Origin: Inga oerstediana
Taxonomy: Eukaryota > Streptophyta > Magnoliopsida > Fabales > Fabaceae
Assembly: GCA_963210345.1 (NCBI GenBank)
Contig: OY723402.1
Coordinates: 6,738,312-6,802,311, forward strand
Reading direction: 5' to 3'
Length of the DNA: 64,000 nt
Part shown: piece by piece, positions 21,981 through 33,900 of the stretch
How the letters are laid out: each line of letters opens with the position of its first letter
How positions within the stretch are numbered: the first letter of the stretch is position 1
Notes under the pieces: generated by a model
Seen by the model: the letters and a program-made list of their open reading frames with translations, nothing else
The model's database searches: none
Told to the model about the DNA's origin: nothing
Position numbers and translations under genes: made by a program

Positions 21981-24900
21981 TCAAGGGGTTAATCTAAAAG
22001 GGTCACGTGGGAATAGAGATGTCTGTCGTATGTTATTGAGGCCGCAGAAGAGCATCACCACACACTCCAAGCCCACTCCAAATCCACCTACCGGTGGTGT
22101 GCTGTATCTGAATATGATCAACCATACATATATTAATTACCTCTTACAAGGGTCTAAAATACTACTAACTCTGATACTTAATACAAGAGTTGCTAAAATA
22201 CTACTAACTCTGATACTTAATATAAGGGTTGCTTAGAGGGTTGGATTTAATCATAAATATAAGAGGTTTCCATCCAAAAGTAGTCATTGCAAAATATGAT
22301 ATTTTAATAATATCAACCATATTAATTACAAATAATTAATTTAACTAATTTTCTCAATCTACCCAAATTAGTTACCTGTTAAGAACAAGAGGTACTGCCT
22401 AAATTAGTACCAATACCTAAAGTAAGGAATGGTTATAATAGAATTGAGGAGTAGTAAGAGGTGATAACGAATACCTAAAAGAATCAATATATGTAGCAAT
22501 TGTCTTGACATCAATTCCGCAAGCCTTTGCATGTTCTTCCAAGAATTTTGGTTCATGGACACGTTGAGCTCCTGAAGTAATATCTTCACCTAATACAAGT
22601 CATGTCACCAGAAGCTCAGGTTAACTTACAATCACCCAAAGCCAATTACAAACTAAATAACGATTGTGAGACATATTGTCATACCAAGGCTATAACAAAT
22701 GACTCAACTTACCTCGAATAAAGACATCAAATGAATTACTGTATGCTGAATTGTCATGGCATTACGTTGACCAAGTAATAGTACCTTCTGAGTTCCTGAT
22801 CGGTACAAACTACGATATTTTTTTTTGTTTTAATAGCACCTTTGGTTCTATGAAAGATTTCTTGACCTTACTGGTAAGTTATAACATTCCAATCCATTTT
22901 ATTTATCATTTTTCTTAAAACTAAAATATAATATTACTCATGAATATTTTAGAGAAGTCCAATCACATGTTATAATTAACTAATTTCAATTTCTTAATCT
23001 ATCTAAATTAGTTAAATAATATTCAAGGGGTTAATCTAAAAAGGTCATGTGGGAATAGAGATGTCTTCCGTATGTTATTGAGGCCGCAGAAGAGCATCAC
23101 CACACACCCCAAGCCCACTCCAAATCCACCTACCGGTGGTGTACTGTATCTGAATATGATCAACCATACATATATTCATCACCTCTTACGAGGGTCTAAA
23201 ATACTACTAACTCTGATACTTAATATAAGGGTCGTTTAGAGGGTTGGATTTAATCATAAATATAAGAGGTTTTCATTCGAAAGTAGTCATTGTAAAATAT
23301 GATATTTTAATAATGTCAACCATATTAATTACAAATAATTAATTTAACCAATTTTCTCAATCTACCCAAATTAGTTATCTGTTAAGAACAAGAGGTACTG
23401 CCTAAATTAGTACCAATACCTAAAGTAAGGAATGGTTATAATAGAATTGAGGAGTAGTAAGAGGTGATAACGAATACCTAAAAGAATCAATGTATGGAGC
23501 AATTGTTTTGACATCAATTCTGCAAGCCTTTGCACGTTCTTCCAAGAATTTTGGTTCATGGACACGTTGAGCTCCTGAAGTAATCTCTTCACCTAATACA
23601 AGTCATGTCACCAGAAGCTGAGGTTAACTTACAATCACCTAAAGCCAATTACAAACTAAATAACGATTGTGAGACATATTGTCATACCAAGGCCATAACA
23701 AATGACTCAATTTACCTCGAATAAAGACATCAAATGAATTACTGTATGCTGGATTGTCATGGCAAGGCATTGTATAAAATGGACTCACAACAAATGGGTA
23801 ACGGTGAAGGATGTAGAACTCAGTGCCATACGTATGAAGAGAATTATAGCCCTCTAAGTATTTTAAAAAAAAGCCTCATGCCAAAAATAAAATAAAATAA
23901 AATATTAAATAGCCCTATCCGGTCCGCCGGCCGCCAGCTCTGATACCAAATGTTATAACCCTCCTCTAAAAAGACTAAACAGCAGAAATGAATAACAAGA
24001 GACTTGGGAAACACTTGAGATGGATAATACTATTAGAAGAAAAACACGTTACACATACACACTGCACAAGGCATGACAATTATGATAAACATTTGCATAT
24101 GAAAACATAAAAGAGGTATAGTTTTCTTGGACAGGTTATGGATATAGTTGATAGGCTATTTGTGGCCATATTTGATAGTTTAAACAAGAACTGTCAGAAG
24201 GATTTGGAAGATGTGGGAAGGCAACACCCTTTTAAACCTTTAAAGGTATTTATGTGTTAGGTGTCAACATGCACAACTAGAGCCGTCAAAACGGGTCCAA
24301 CCCGCGGGCTCAACCCGCGGGCCCGCGGGCTCAACCCGCGGGTTGGGACAGGGTTAGGGTTGGCAAAATGCCAACCCGCAAAAGTGCGGGCCGCACGGGC
24401 CCGACCCGCGTGGCCCGCGGGTTGATGCGGGCCAGCCCGCGGGTTGGCGGGTTGGCCCGCAAATTTTTTTTTTTATATAATAATTTTACAATATTTATAA
24501 GTTGTCCACTCCTATTTTGGTACTATCCAATTCAAAGAGAAAAAATCTTAGCCTTTTCCCTTCTTTTTTAAACAAAATTATTATATTTTTGTTGTTTGAG
24601 GATGAGTTTATATTTTACTTATAAATTTTAACAAATTTAATACTTTTATCTCTTAAATTGTGAATTATGTTTTTAAATTTTTATAAGAGGAATGATTGAT
24701 GCTAGTAAAATAAATTTAATAATTCATATATGTGTGTCTCGTATTTTCGACTACCTTCAAAAAATAGAATTTTTTTTTTTTGGAAAAAATATGCGGGCCT
24801 GCGGGCTGGCCCGCAACCCGCACCCTGCGGGTTAGGGTTGGCAAAATGCCAACCCGCAAAAGTGCGGGCCGCACGGGCCCGACCCGCGGGTTGGTGCGGG

Positions 24901-26158
24901 CCAGCCCGCAACCCGCGGGCTGACCCGTTTTGACAGCTCTATGCACAACTAACTTATAGTAACATATGATTTAGTGATTGTTACGTTGCTTACATAAGAT
25001 CATGTCGTCTAATACTAATAATTGGATCATTAGAGGTTGTCATTATCATTGATCTGATGACAGTCTCATGAATGTGCAGTATTTGCGACAGACTCAGCGG
25101 CTTACATTTAAAGAAGGGGTTCAAATGCTCAAGGTAAGCTTTGAATATTCGTTTACACCCTAGTGACAATATAGAAGCTGTAATGAGATAGATGATGTTT
25201 GCTCAACCAGCAAAATTTCGCAGAACCCTCCTTTTGTATATATTAAAAAAAATCCAGATAGCATATGTTCTTATTTGTTGGGACTTTGGACTGGGGATAT
25301 TGGAGTGGATTTCATGTATTTGAGTCAATCGCATTACTCACTAACTTATTTAAGAGACTGATGCGTACATAAGATGCATCGCTTTTAAATATCCATATTC
25401 TTAGTTTATTTGCTCTCGCCTTCCTTGACCCTTTGAATGTTCCAAGTCTAAATCAATCACATGCACTCTTGTGCTACTTCTGTGCATAATCAAGTTTGAT
25501 ATTTAAAGATCGTACTTGATCAGAGAGAACGTCATAAGCTAGATAGCAATTCACCATCTAACTCATATGTATTTATATCCTTAGTTAATTGGCAATTTGA
25601 TATGAGTATCTTGTACATGGAGCAATATTTAATTACCTAGCATTGGCTTGGGTTCTTGGATGTTATGGCAGTTAATGTATAGTGACAAACAAAAGAGGAA
25701 ATGGATATACACTATGCACGTATTGTGACGATAACCCAATGCACTATCATTTGAATTTACAGGAGCTGGCGTAGAAATTGACCCTCTCAGTGACCTGAAT
25801 ATTGAATCTGAAAGGAAACTTGACCAATTAGTTTATGAGAAGTAATTATGTTTTCTCTTTTCCCTCTCCGGGAAGCCGACGTGTTGTGAACCCGTTCTTT
25901 CTGATAACCAAGAACGCCATTTTCTTACCCACAACATGGATTGTCTGCGCTCTGCTCCGAATCATAACCCACTTACTCTCCAATGACTTATAAAGAGTTT
26001 CGACTTTAATCCTATAGGGGATGTTAGCCACGGTATTGACTGGAGCTCCAGAAGTGAGATGTTGTCATAGTTGGCGGTAAGAGGGTCTTTCTCAGAATGG
26101 AGGGAGAGGGATGACGTAGCAGTGGCTAAGGTAGCTTCTTGGCGGTGGTGTAGCTTTT
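21981..26158 (-). pseudogene. Scrambled cytosolic aspartyl-tRNA synthetase pseudogene (copy 2)
   Basis: Same arrangement as 6803-10300. Minus-strand last exons are at 21981-22107 and 23023-23149, SGAQR exons at 22475-22589 and 23478-23592, and the SNSFDV exon at about 23716-23830. Plus-strand middle exons are at 24135-24245, 25080-25133 and 25763-25841. The minus-strand N-terminal part is 25846-26158. It carries the same one-base loss at the start of the 25763 exon and the same Arg-to-Cys change in motif 3, so both lesions predate the duplication. A 664-bp hAT element has since inserted between the first two plus-strand exons. Confidence 0.85.
24278..24941. mobile_element. Non-autonomous hAT element (copy 2 only)
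   Basis: 664 bp with inverted termini TAGAGCCGTCAAAACGGG at left and the complement of TAGAGCTGTCAAAACGGG at right, flanked by an exact 8-bp duplication TGCACAAC (24270-24277 and 24942-24949). The subterminal regions are very GC-rich, with many short repeats of CCCGCGGG and GGGTTGGC. The centre is AT-rich. No transposase is encoded. The empty site is intact in copy 1 near 9088-9095. It lies in an intron of the AspRS pseudogene. Confidence 0.9.
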
Positions 26159-26187
26159 CTTGCTTAAGAGTTGTTGTATTTTTCCTT

Positions 26188-26626
26188 GTAGACTTGAATG
26201 CTTGATGTGGTACTTAAGTGTTTTAGCTTTCCCACCTCAATAGATAGCTTTTGGGCTTTTGAAGTGTGGTTCTCCAAGGTGCTTAGGTGCCTATCATTTG
26301 GTATCAGAGCCGATGGCTGACAAATCGGAGAAGGCTATCTATGGAGGGCCAAGGTAGTATGGGTTACCAAAGTCCCACATCAAGTAGTATGAGGTATGAG
26401 GTGTGGTTCTCCAAGGTGCTTGGGTGCCTATCATTTGGTATCAGAGTCGGTGGTTGGTGGACCGGAGAGGACTACCTACGGAGGGTTCTGACCGGAGGAG
26501 TTGACCAGCAAGTGGCTAAGTGAAGCGCCGAGTGAGGTGAGAGAGCTAAAGCACTTGAATATCCCATCTTCCCATCAAGCATCCCATACTACTTGATATG
26601 AGATTTTGACAACCCATACTACCTTG
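26188..26626 (+). mobile_element. LTR-retrotransposon remnant with two primer-binding sites (copy 2)
   Basis: Duplicate of 10330-10767, with primer-site-like sequences at 26299-26311 and 26436-26448. No coding sequence is associated. Confidence 0.5.
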
Positions 26627-27338
26627 GTTCCTATCAGCTCCATGACTTTAAAAATGTGTGTTTTTAACTTCTGTGTTTGTCTACCTTAGTCCCTATCAGC
26701 TCCCTGACTTTATAAAGGTGTGTTTTTTTAACTTGCGTTTTTGTTTCAGTTACCAATTTTTACGTTAATGAATTAATTAGTTGATAAACTGGCAATTAAT
26801 CAATCAAAATTATATAATCATGTAAATCTCATTTATTAGGGAACTGGTGGTTTCGGATTTACCATTTTTTGCCAGAAGTTTTACCAATTATATTTAAATC
26901 CTTGTATTGGTGAATTAATATCTCAATTAATGTGAATAAAAAAATTATCAATTTTTCGTCACTAATTCTCAATTAATAATTCCCAAATAACTTTCTTTTT
27001 ATATTTAAGATGGGAGAAATCTCTGGTCAAATCAACTGATATCAATACTTATGTCCTAATTAATGCACATAATATCAGGTCAAAAAAACTGATGTACATA
27101 ATATTATATCCTAATTAATAACACCCCAAGATTTTCGTGTAAAATACTACAATATCGTTTATTAGGAAATTGGTTGTTTCCGGTTAACCAATTTTATTTA
27201 AACCATTATATCTGTGAATTAATATGCGTAAAAAATATCAATTAATAATACCGAAATAACTTTCTTTTATATTTATTATGTGAGAATCTCGCCTCGCGTC
27301 AAATTAACCTATACCCCAATCAATATTGTGTGTGTGCC

Positions 27339-27513
27339 GGCCCACGGGGGCGTAGCTCGATGGTTGAAAGGGAAGTCATGGTGCCTTCCCACCATTTGCC
27401 CAAAGGTGGCCGAGTTCGAACCCGTGGGAAGTCCCTTAATCCCGGGGGCGATTCCGGATTAGTCTGCATCCAATTGAGTGTGGGACACCGGGGGCTTTAC
27501 GCAAAAAAAAAAA
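27339..27513 (+). mobile_element. tRNA-derived SINE (copy 2 only)
   Basis: 175 bp beginning GGCCCACGGGGGCG. It has an A-box-like TAGCTCGATGGTTG and a B box GAGTTCGAACCC, and it ends in poly-A. It is flanked by a 17-bp duplication AATATTGTGTGTGTGCC (27322-27338 and 27514-27530). The empty site is seen once in copy 1 (about 11464-11490) and, slightly diverged, in copy 0. It is a retrotransposon, not a tRNA gene: there is no cloverleaf 3' half or anticodon arm. Confidence 0.9.
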
Positions 27514-27978
27514 AATATTGTGTGTGTGCCAATTAATGTACATAATGTTATATCCCAATTAATAACACCCCAAGAATTTCCTTTTCTTAAAAAAAAATTA
27601 TAAATTTATTGTTTCAAAATTTGATTGGTTTCTCAGTGATGTGATTCCGTTTTCACGTTTTATTTATGATAATGTGATGTGATTGTTTTTCCTTCAAATG
27701 TCTAATATTTGACCATATGACTTTATTAATATAGTGTATTAATATCCTAATTAATAATATCTCGATAACTTCCCTTATTATATTTTCAAAAATTTCTTAT
27801 GTATTTTAAAAATGATGGATTTATTATTTTGAAGTCTTATTTTTTCAATAGTCCAGTGTCTTACTTTATTAATATACACAATACAGGTTCTTGGGTATTA
27901 ACATATCCCAATTATTAATAATTAATAATATTAATAATATCCTGAAAACTTCATTTTTAAGTTTCCGAAAATCTCTAA

Positions 27979-28726
27979 TAGCCTGTTTGGTTCGATTTCA
28001 TGAGAAAGGATTATATATAATCCTGATGTAACAAAACGATTACAGTGTTTGGTTGAGCTTTTGTAGTGTAAAGAGGATTACATTTTGTAATCCTGATTAC
28101 ATCATTTGATCATTTTGATGTCAAGGGGATTACACTACTAGGATTTATGAATGAGGATACAAACATCCTGTAATCAAGTGAAAAAGATATTATTGCCATT
28201 ATAATTTTTTAATTTGACCAAAGTGCCCACCCATATATGATGTTAAATATTAAATAATTACCATAATTAAATATTAAATGAATTAATTAATAATATAAAA
28301 TTTTAAAAAAATATTGGCCACTAAAATTTTTTTTTAAAATTATATTCCTAATAATATTCCCACGGTTAAATATTAAAAAATTACCATGAATTCAATAGGC
28401 ACACTGTAAAATATTTTCACTGTTAAATATTAAAAAAATTGTTATGAAACCAACATGCACACTACACAAATTAAAAAAAAAAACTACCATGAATCCAGTG
28501 TCTACATTATACATATATGTGTATATAGGAGTAATTTTGTCTTACTATATTATTATCATGTATTTTTATGTTCGATGTAATCCAATCAAACATTTTTATA
28601 CATATGCATAATATTTCCTTAATGACAAACTAAACAAATTCATATAACTGTTATATTATTACATTCAATTATATTGTATTACGTTCTATTATATTATCTC
28701 TTATTCCGTGAATCAAACAAGCACTA
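27979..28726. mobile_element. TIR-bearing DNA transposon remnant (copy 2)
   Basis: Third copy of the element at 1127-1867 and 11930-12678, in the same position relative to the duplicated spacer. Confidence 0.5.
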
Positions 28727-28900
28727 ATGCATTTGAAAATGGATGAATTTATTATTTTGAAGTCTTATCCTTCAATTGCCCAGTGTCTTGTCTTATTAAT
28801 ATGCACAATTAATACACACAATATAACTTATCTGGGTATTATCCCACAGTCCTCAATTTATAGATCTCAATCCCAGAATTCATAATCCTACATACATAAC

Positions 28901-30961
28901 TTTCAATTTAGGTATCATCTATAGTGATCTAACCATTAAAGGGGATAATAATAAAAAATTACCTTATCTTTCTCAAATCAAGAATGGTCACTAATATTAG
29001 CCACAGTTTCACGGTTATTTAGCATACTTATTTTAACGGTGCTGCATTCAAATATTTCATTGGGAGACTTAGAATTAATCAATAGTTAGCAGTTAATTGA
29101 CTGGTTGATTAGGTGTTGGCGGGTTTGATCCCAGATATAAAACATTTATCTACTTTATCTCCTATTCCTCTTATGGAGACATTCTTTCTTCTGCTTTCCA
29201 TTTTACATGTTTGGTATCCCAGTGATTGCATTTTGGCCATGGAGATGGTTAAGTTTATATGATTATTATATGGTGAAGTCTTGATGTTCTCGATGAAATA
29301 TGGATTTATCGACAGGAGGTCTGCATTATACAGTGCAATCACATGGGTCTGATATGGTACTACATGGTATTAGAGCTACCAAAACAACAAGTCAGGCTGA
29401 TAATTCCATATTCCAGTTCCAGACATTAGATTTATTTATCTGAAAAGTTATAAATTTGATCTTGATAGTTTTTAATTTAGGTCGTGTTACTTTCCTTGCA
29501 GCTCCAAACAGAGAACTATTATTTATTTAGTACCTGTGGTAGATTTATGGTATTTTCAACATTTCATAATGCCAATGATAAAATAAGTACTACATCTGAT
29601 TTTTAATATAAGAATTAATTGAAGATTATATTTGATTCCAAATACAAGACATCAATATACTTCATCTCTTATTTCTCTTATGACAGACATTCTTTCTCTT
29701 GATTTCCATCTTACATGCTGGGTATCCAAGAGATTGCATTTTGACATCGTACCAGAGCCAAAACAACGAGTCAAGTTGATAGTTTTTAATTTAGTGTGTT
29801 ACTTTCCTTGTTGTGGCCAAAAGGAGCACCATCATTTATTCAGTTTCTCATGCGGCTTTCTGGTATCTTCAGCATTCCATAATGCTAATGATAAAGTAAA
29901 CACTACCTATTATCCTTAATACAAGAACGAATTGGAGATTGGATTTGATAAAAAATAAAAGACATTATCATGTTATATCTCCTAAATTTATAACTTTTTC
30001 CTAAAGTATACATATTGATTGAGAGTTTTAGCTAAAGGTAGTCATGATGAAAAATAATTTTTTTTAATGATGAAATATAAGTATCTTTTCCTTGCCAACA
30101 ATATGAAAGATAATATTTTAGTTTAACCAATATATATTTACTATAAATAACTAAAATAACATCCAAATTGATCTACTAGCACTTATACGAAGGATAGAAG
30201 GTAGTGTGCTATAAAATTTAAATAATAATCCGAGGTACAAAATATTACTTCCTTTAATTTTTAATATAATAGTCAGTTGGGTTTTTTAGGAATCAATGAA
30301 ACTAAATAAATTACTTAATTATGATATATGCTATGAATAATTAAATTATATATTAGTTTATAAATTAGACAATCTTAATACAATAATAACAAAATGGAGG
30401 GCCGAGAATCTCTCCTCATGGCAGCTATGCTATGATTTTACACTTTCTCTTACTTTTAGTCTCTGTCTAAATAAATGAAAAGTATATTCTCCTCCATGTT
30501 TTATTTTCTGTCATAATTTTCTTTCACCCATTTTTTTTGATTTTTTTATAAAAAAAATAAGAAAATACCATTTAAATTTTAAAATTTAAAATTAATCCTA
30601 TTATTTATAAAAATATAACATCTGATAACACATTTTAGCAGCAGGAAATATTGAGATTGTAAGGGTGATGTTATTTTCTTATGTTTTTTTTTCATTTTTA
30701 ATCCTCGTCTGTTTTTTTTGGGAACTTCGCTTTCATTCGGGCGAACAAGAAACACTCCAAGAGTTGTAAGAGCTGATATCCGGCGCGCGGCTAATCGTCA
30801 GCCCGATAGCCTCCGTTTGAGATAGTTTTCTTTCATTACTTTCTCGCAAAATCAGGCAACCAGTCCCGAACACACCAGAATCAATCATTTGATAAAACGA
30901 ACTCTCTTTACTTTTGATGTAGTGAGATCACAAACATCGGGAATCATTTCTCGAATGCACA
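28901..30961 (+). promoter_or_regulatory. Upstream region and 5' leader of the intact ZFYVE26-like gene
   Basis: Non-coding. It holds two tandem-repeat blocks (29110-29920) and AT-rich DNA, then a conserved ~340-bp segment before the ATG at 30962 that is nearly identical to copy 1. No clear TATA box or riboswitch is visible. The transcription start cannot be placed from sequence. Short ORFs on either strand look fortuitous. Confidence 0.45.
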
Positions 30962-33900
30962 ATGACCAAAGAAACGCAATTCCTCGCTCGTCTGGCCGCT
31001 AATCACCTCTACCTCGCTCAATTTGAACCCCTGCGAGCTATTCTTCTTGCTCTTCGAACTCGAAACCGTGACCTAGCTCGCTCTATTTTACAGACCATCG
31101 TTGCTCACTCGGGTCGATTCCAGAATATTTTATGGACACCCTCTTGTTCATCTCCTGCTCTTCTCACCCACTTAGCGACGATTGAATTGTTACAATTCGA
31201 TAATGCTTCTTCTAATTGGAACTTCGACTCAGAAACGCTGCGATTACGCGCGGAGTTTTTGTTGTTAGTTCAAAATTTGATTGACCTGCTGTCGGAAACT
31301 ACGGGGAAGAACATAAGCATAGATAAAGAAAAAGATATTTTAAAGTACACAGGAAGTTTAGAGGACCAACGCAGTAAGTTGGATAAAGGGGAGGAATCAA
31401 GAGAAGGAAAAGGTGACTCGGGCAGCCGTATGAGAATTCTGGATGGAATTTTGGAACTGGGAATGAAGAGGCTGAGGCCAGAAGCGGATGTCGAAATGGA
31501 CGGGGCCGAGACTTCGGTTTCTGGCCGCGTTGCTCCTTTTGAAGAAGGAGAGTTGATGTGTCTGAGGAGTGTGATTTTGAATCATGCAGATATTTTTGAT
31601 GCACTTTGTGGGAATATACATAAGCAAATTAGACCGTGGGAGCGCTACATAGCAACAACAGTGGGGGAAAGTGACGATGTCCAGGTGGTGTTGTTGGAAG
31701 AAGAGGATGTTAGAATACTCGGTTTAATACTAAAGACTGTTCAGGTGGTTCATCTGGGTGCAATGAAGCAGGGTATGAAAGCGGGTGATGCGGAAGAGGC
31801 AGTTTCACACATTAGCTTTCTTCATCTTGATCATGGAGTCGAGGAGTCTGAGTACCGGTATATCCATTTTCTATTGCCCTGTTTGCCTGGCATTAATCTC
31901 GGATATCTTAGTCTGATATTGATTCCCTGTATTTGATAAGTTCCCTATAGTATGAATTTATGCCAAATTATAAGTTCTGAAGTCTTTTTATGGGGCCTGA
32001 ATTAATGAATTGCGTGTTGAAATACTGGCAACTATCACGTAACAAGAGTATTGTTTGAATAAATCTTTGGTTGATAAACCATTCACGTAATTTGAATAAC
32101 TTCTCTGCTTTCCCAAGTAATTCCCTTTCATTTTGATTGCTCCTACTCTAGGTTGCACCGGTACGGGGATATAGTATGATATATGGGAGATATAACAATT
32201 TTTACAATTTCAAGATACGGATGCAGGATATACATATATAAAATAAATTAGTACATGAAAAAAAAAAAAACGTGAATTAGAATATCAATAATCAGGAAAA
32301 GTGACACAAAATCATAAATCAAATTAAAACTGAAGTTTTCAACTCAAGTTAAATGTCATTCCTCATTCCTATTTACTTCACTAAAATTTCCCATAAGGTT
32401 TTTGAGATGTTTCAAAAGTTATGTTTTGAAACATATTACATAAAGTAAAAAGGACTGGCAATATGGAAGTTGAAGTACGGTACCTGTATTACAATGATTA
32501 TGTATTCAATACAGGTCTCTCTCTCTCTGGGACTTTTTATTTTTGAATTGTTGCTGCTTTCTACTTTTCTTTATCATCAGTATGCAATTTCTAAAGATTC
32601 TAACTCCCTTAATTGCCGAATTTGATCTCCATTTCAACTTTACCTGGAGCTTTGATTGACTTGGTTCATGTTTTAAGGACTTTATTTGATCATGAACTCT
32701 AGCAAGTCATAGATCTGTTATGGAAACTTGTTGTGGTTTTATTTCTAGGTTTTATATGAAATTACATGCGTTTTTTATGAAGGCATTAGTTATCTATTTT
32801 AATTTGATGTATATTCTCTTTGTTTCTATTTTCTATTCTTTGTTTCTTGCTGATTTTGGATAATATGTCATCCCAACTTCCTCTCATTCTAACCTAAAGG
32901 AAGTAAGGAACAATGAAGATGCTTCTTTTATCTTTTTCACCTTTTAGTTTGAGGATCTAAGCAACAACTCATACTATAAGTTATGAGTTATAAGATCTGA
33001 TTTATGCCCTCTATCTCTTGAGTTATGTGTGCGTGTGTGTGTATTGTATGCACACATGCGTCTATGTACTTCTCTGATGTTTTTTTTTTGTCCTTTCCTG
33101 CATTTTGTTATGAGCACTTGCTACTTGTGAATTTGAATCAGTGATCATGTACTATTCTTAATCTGAATTTCTATTGCAGTTGGGGAACTCCCTTCTCCAT
33201 TCCTTGTTTTCATGTTGCATAGTTCTGTTCCTAATTGTATATATCTCCATGTTCTTTAATGTTTTTTGTAGCATAGTTTTGAAAGATCTTGTCAAGAGTG
33301 TTTTATCAAGAAGTGAGAGGTTTGGTGATTCTTGGAATGCCATGCGTGACCAGCTGCTAGTGATTTATGGAGAAGCCCTTTCATCAGATTGCAGAGATAT
33401 TATTCAAATGATACAGGTTCATGCTCTCACATACTTAGAGGGGTTTCTTTGGCTTAAATCTTCTTTATGTTTTAAAAGGTGTCTGTTGGTAACATGCTTT
33501 ATTGCTAAATTACATCATAGCATTCTTTTATTGCATGAGAAATGTTAGGAAATAAATATATTAGGAAATTAGGATCCCATACAATCAGGGATAATTAGGA
33601 TTCCTCATTATTAGGGATTGTGATTGATATCAATCACATAATGAGCCATTAATGTAGAGGCTCCTCTCTTGTATATAAATACCCTACATCTATACATGAA
33701 GAAATATACTTTTCTGAGAATACAATTACATGGTATCAGAGCCAGGTTTCGATCCTGTGGCCTGTGGGTTATGGGCCCACCACGCACTTGTACGTACCCT
33801 ATCTCCTCGTTCGTATCCTATAATCACCTGTCGCCCACATCCTGTTCTTTCATAGCCTCCCTAGACTCTCTTACCATTCCCACCAACCTTTCCCAAGCCT

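Noticed and set aside
27339..27513. Possible tRNA gene from A-box and B-box matches
   Set aside because: Poly-A tail, long target-site duplication and lack of a cloverleaf identify a SINE.
33669..33794. N-terminal extension of the Copia ORF from the ATG at 33669
   Set aside because: This part reads through the LTR and primer-binding site and has no resemblance to gag or pol.
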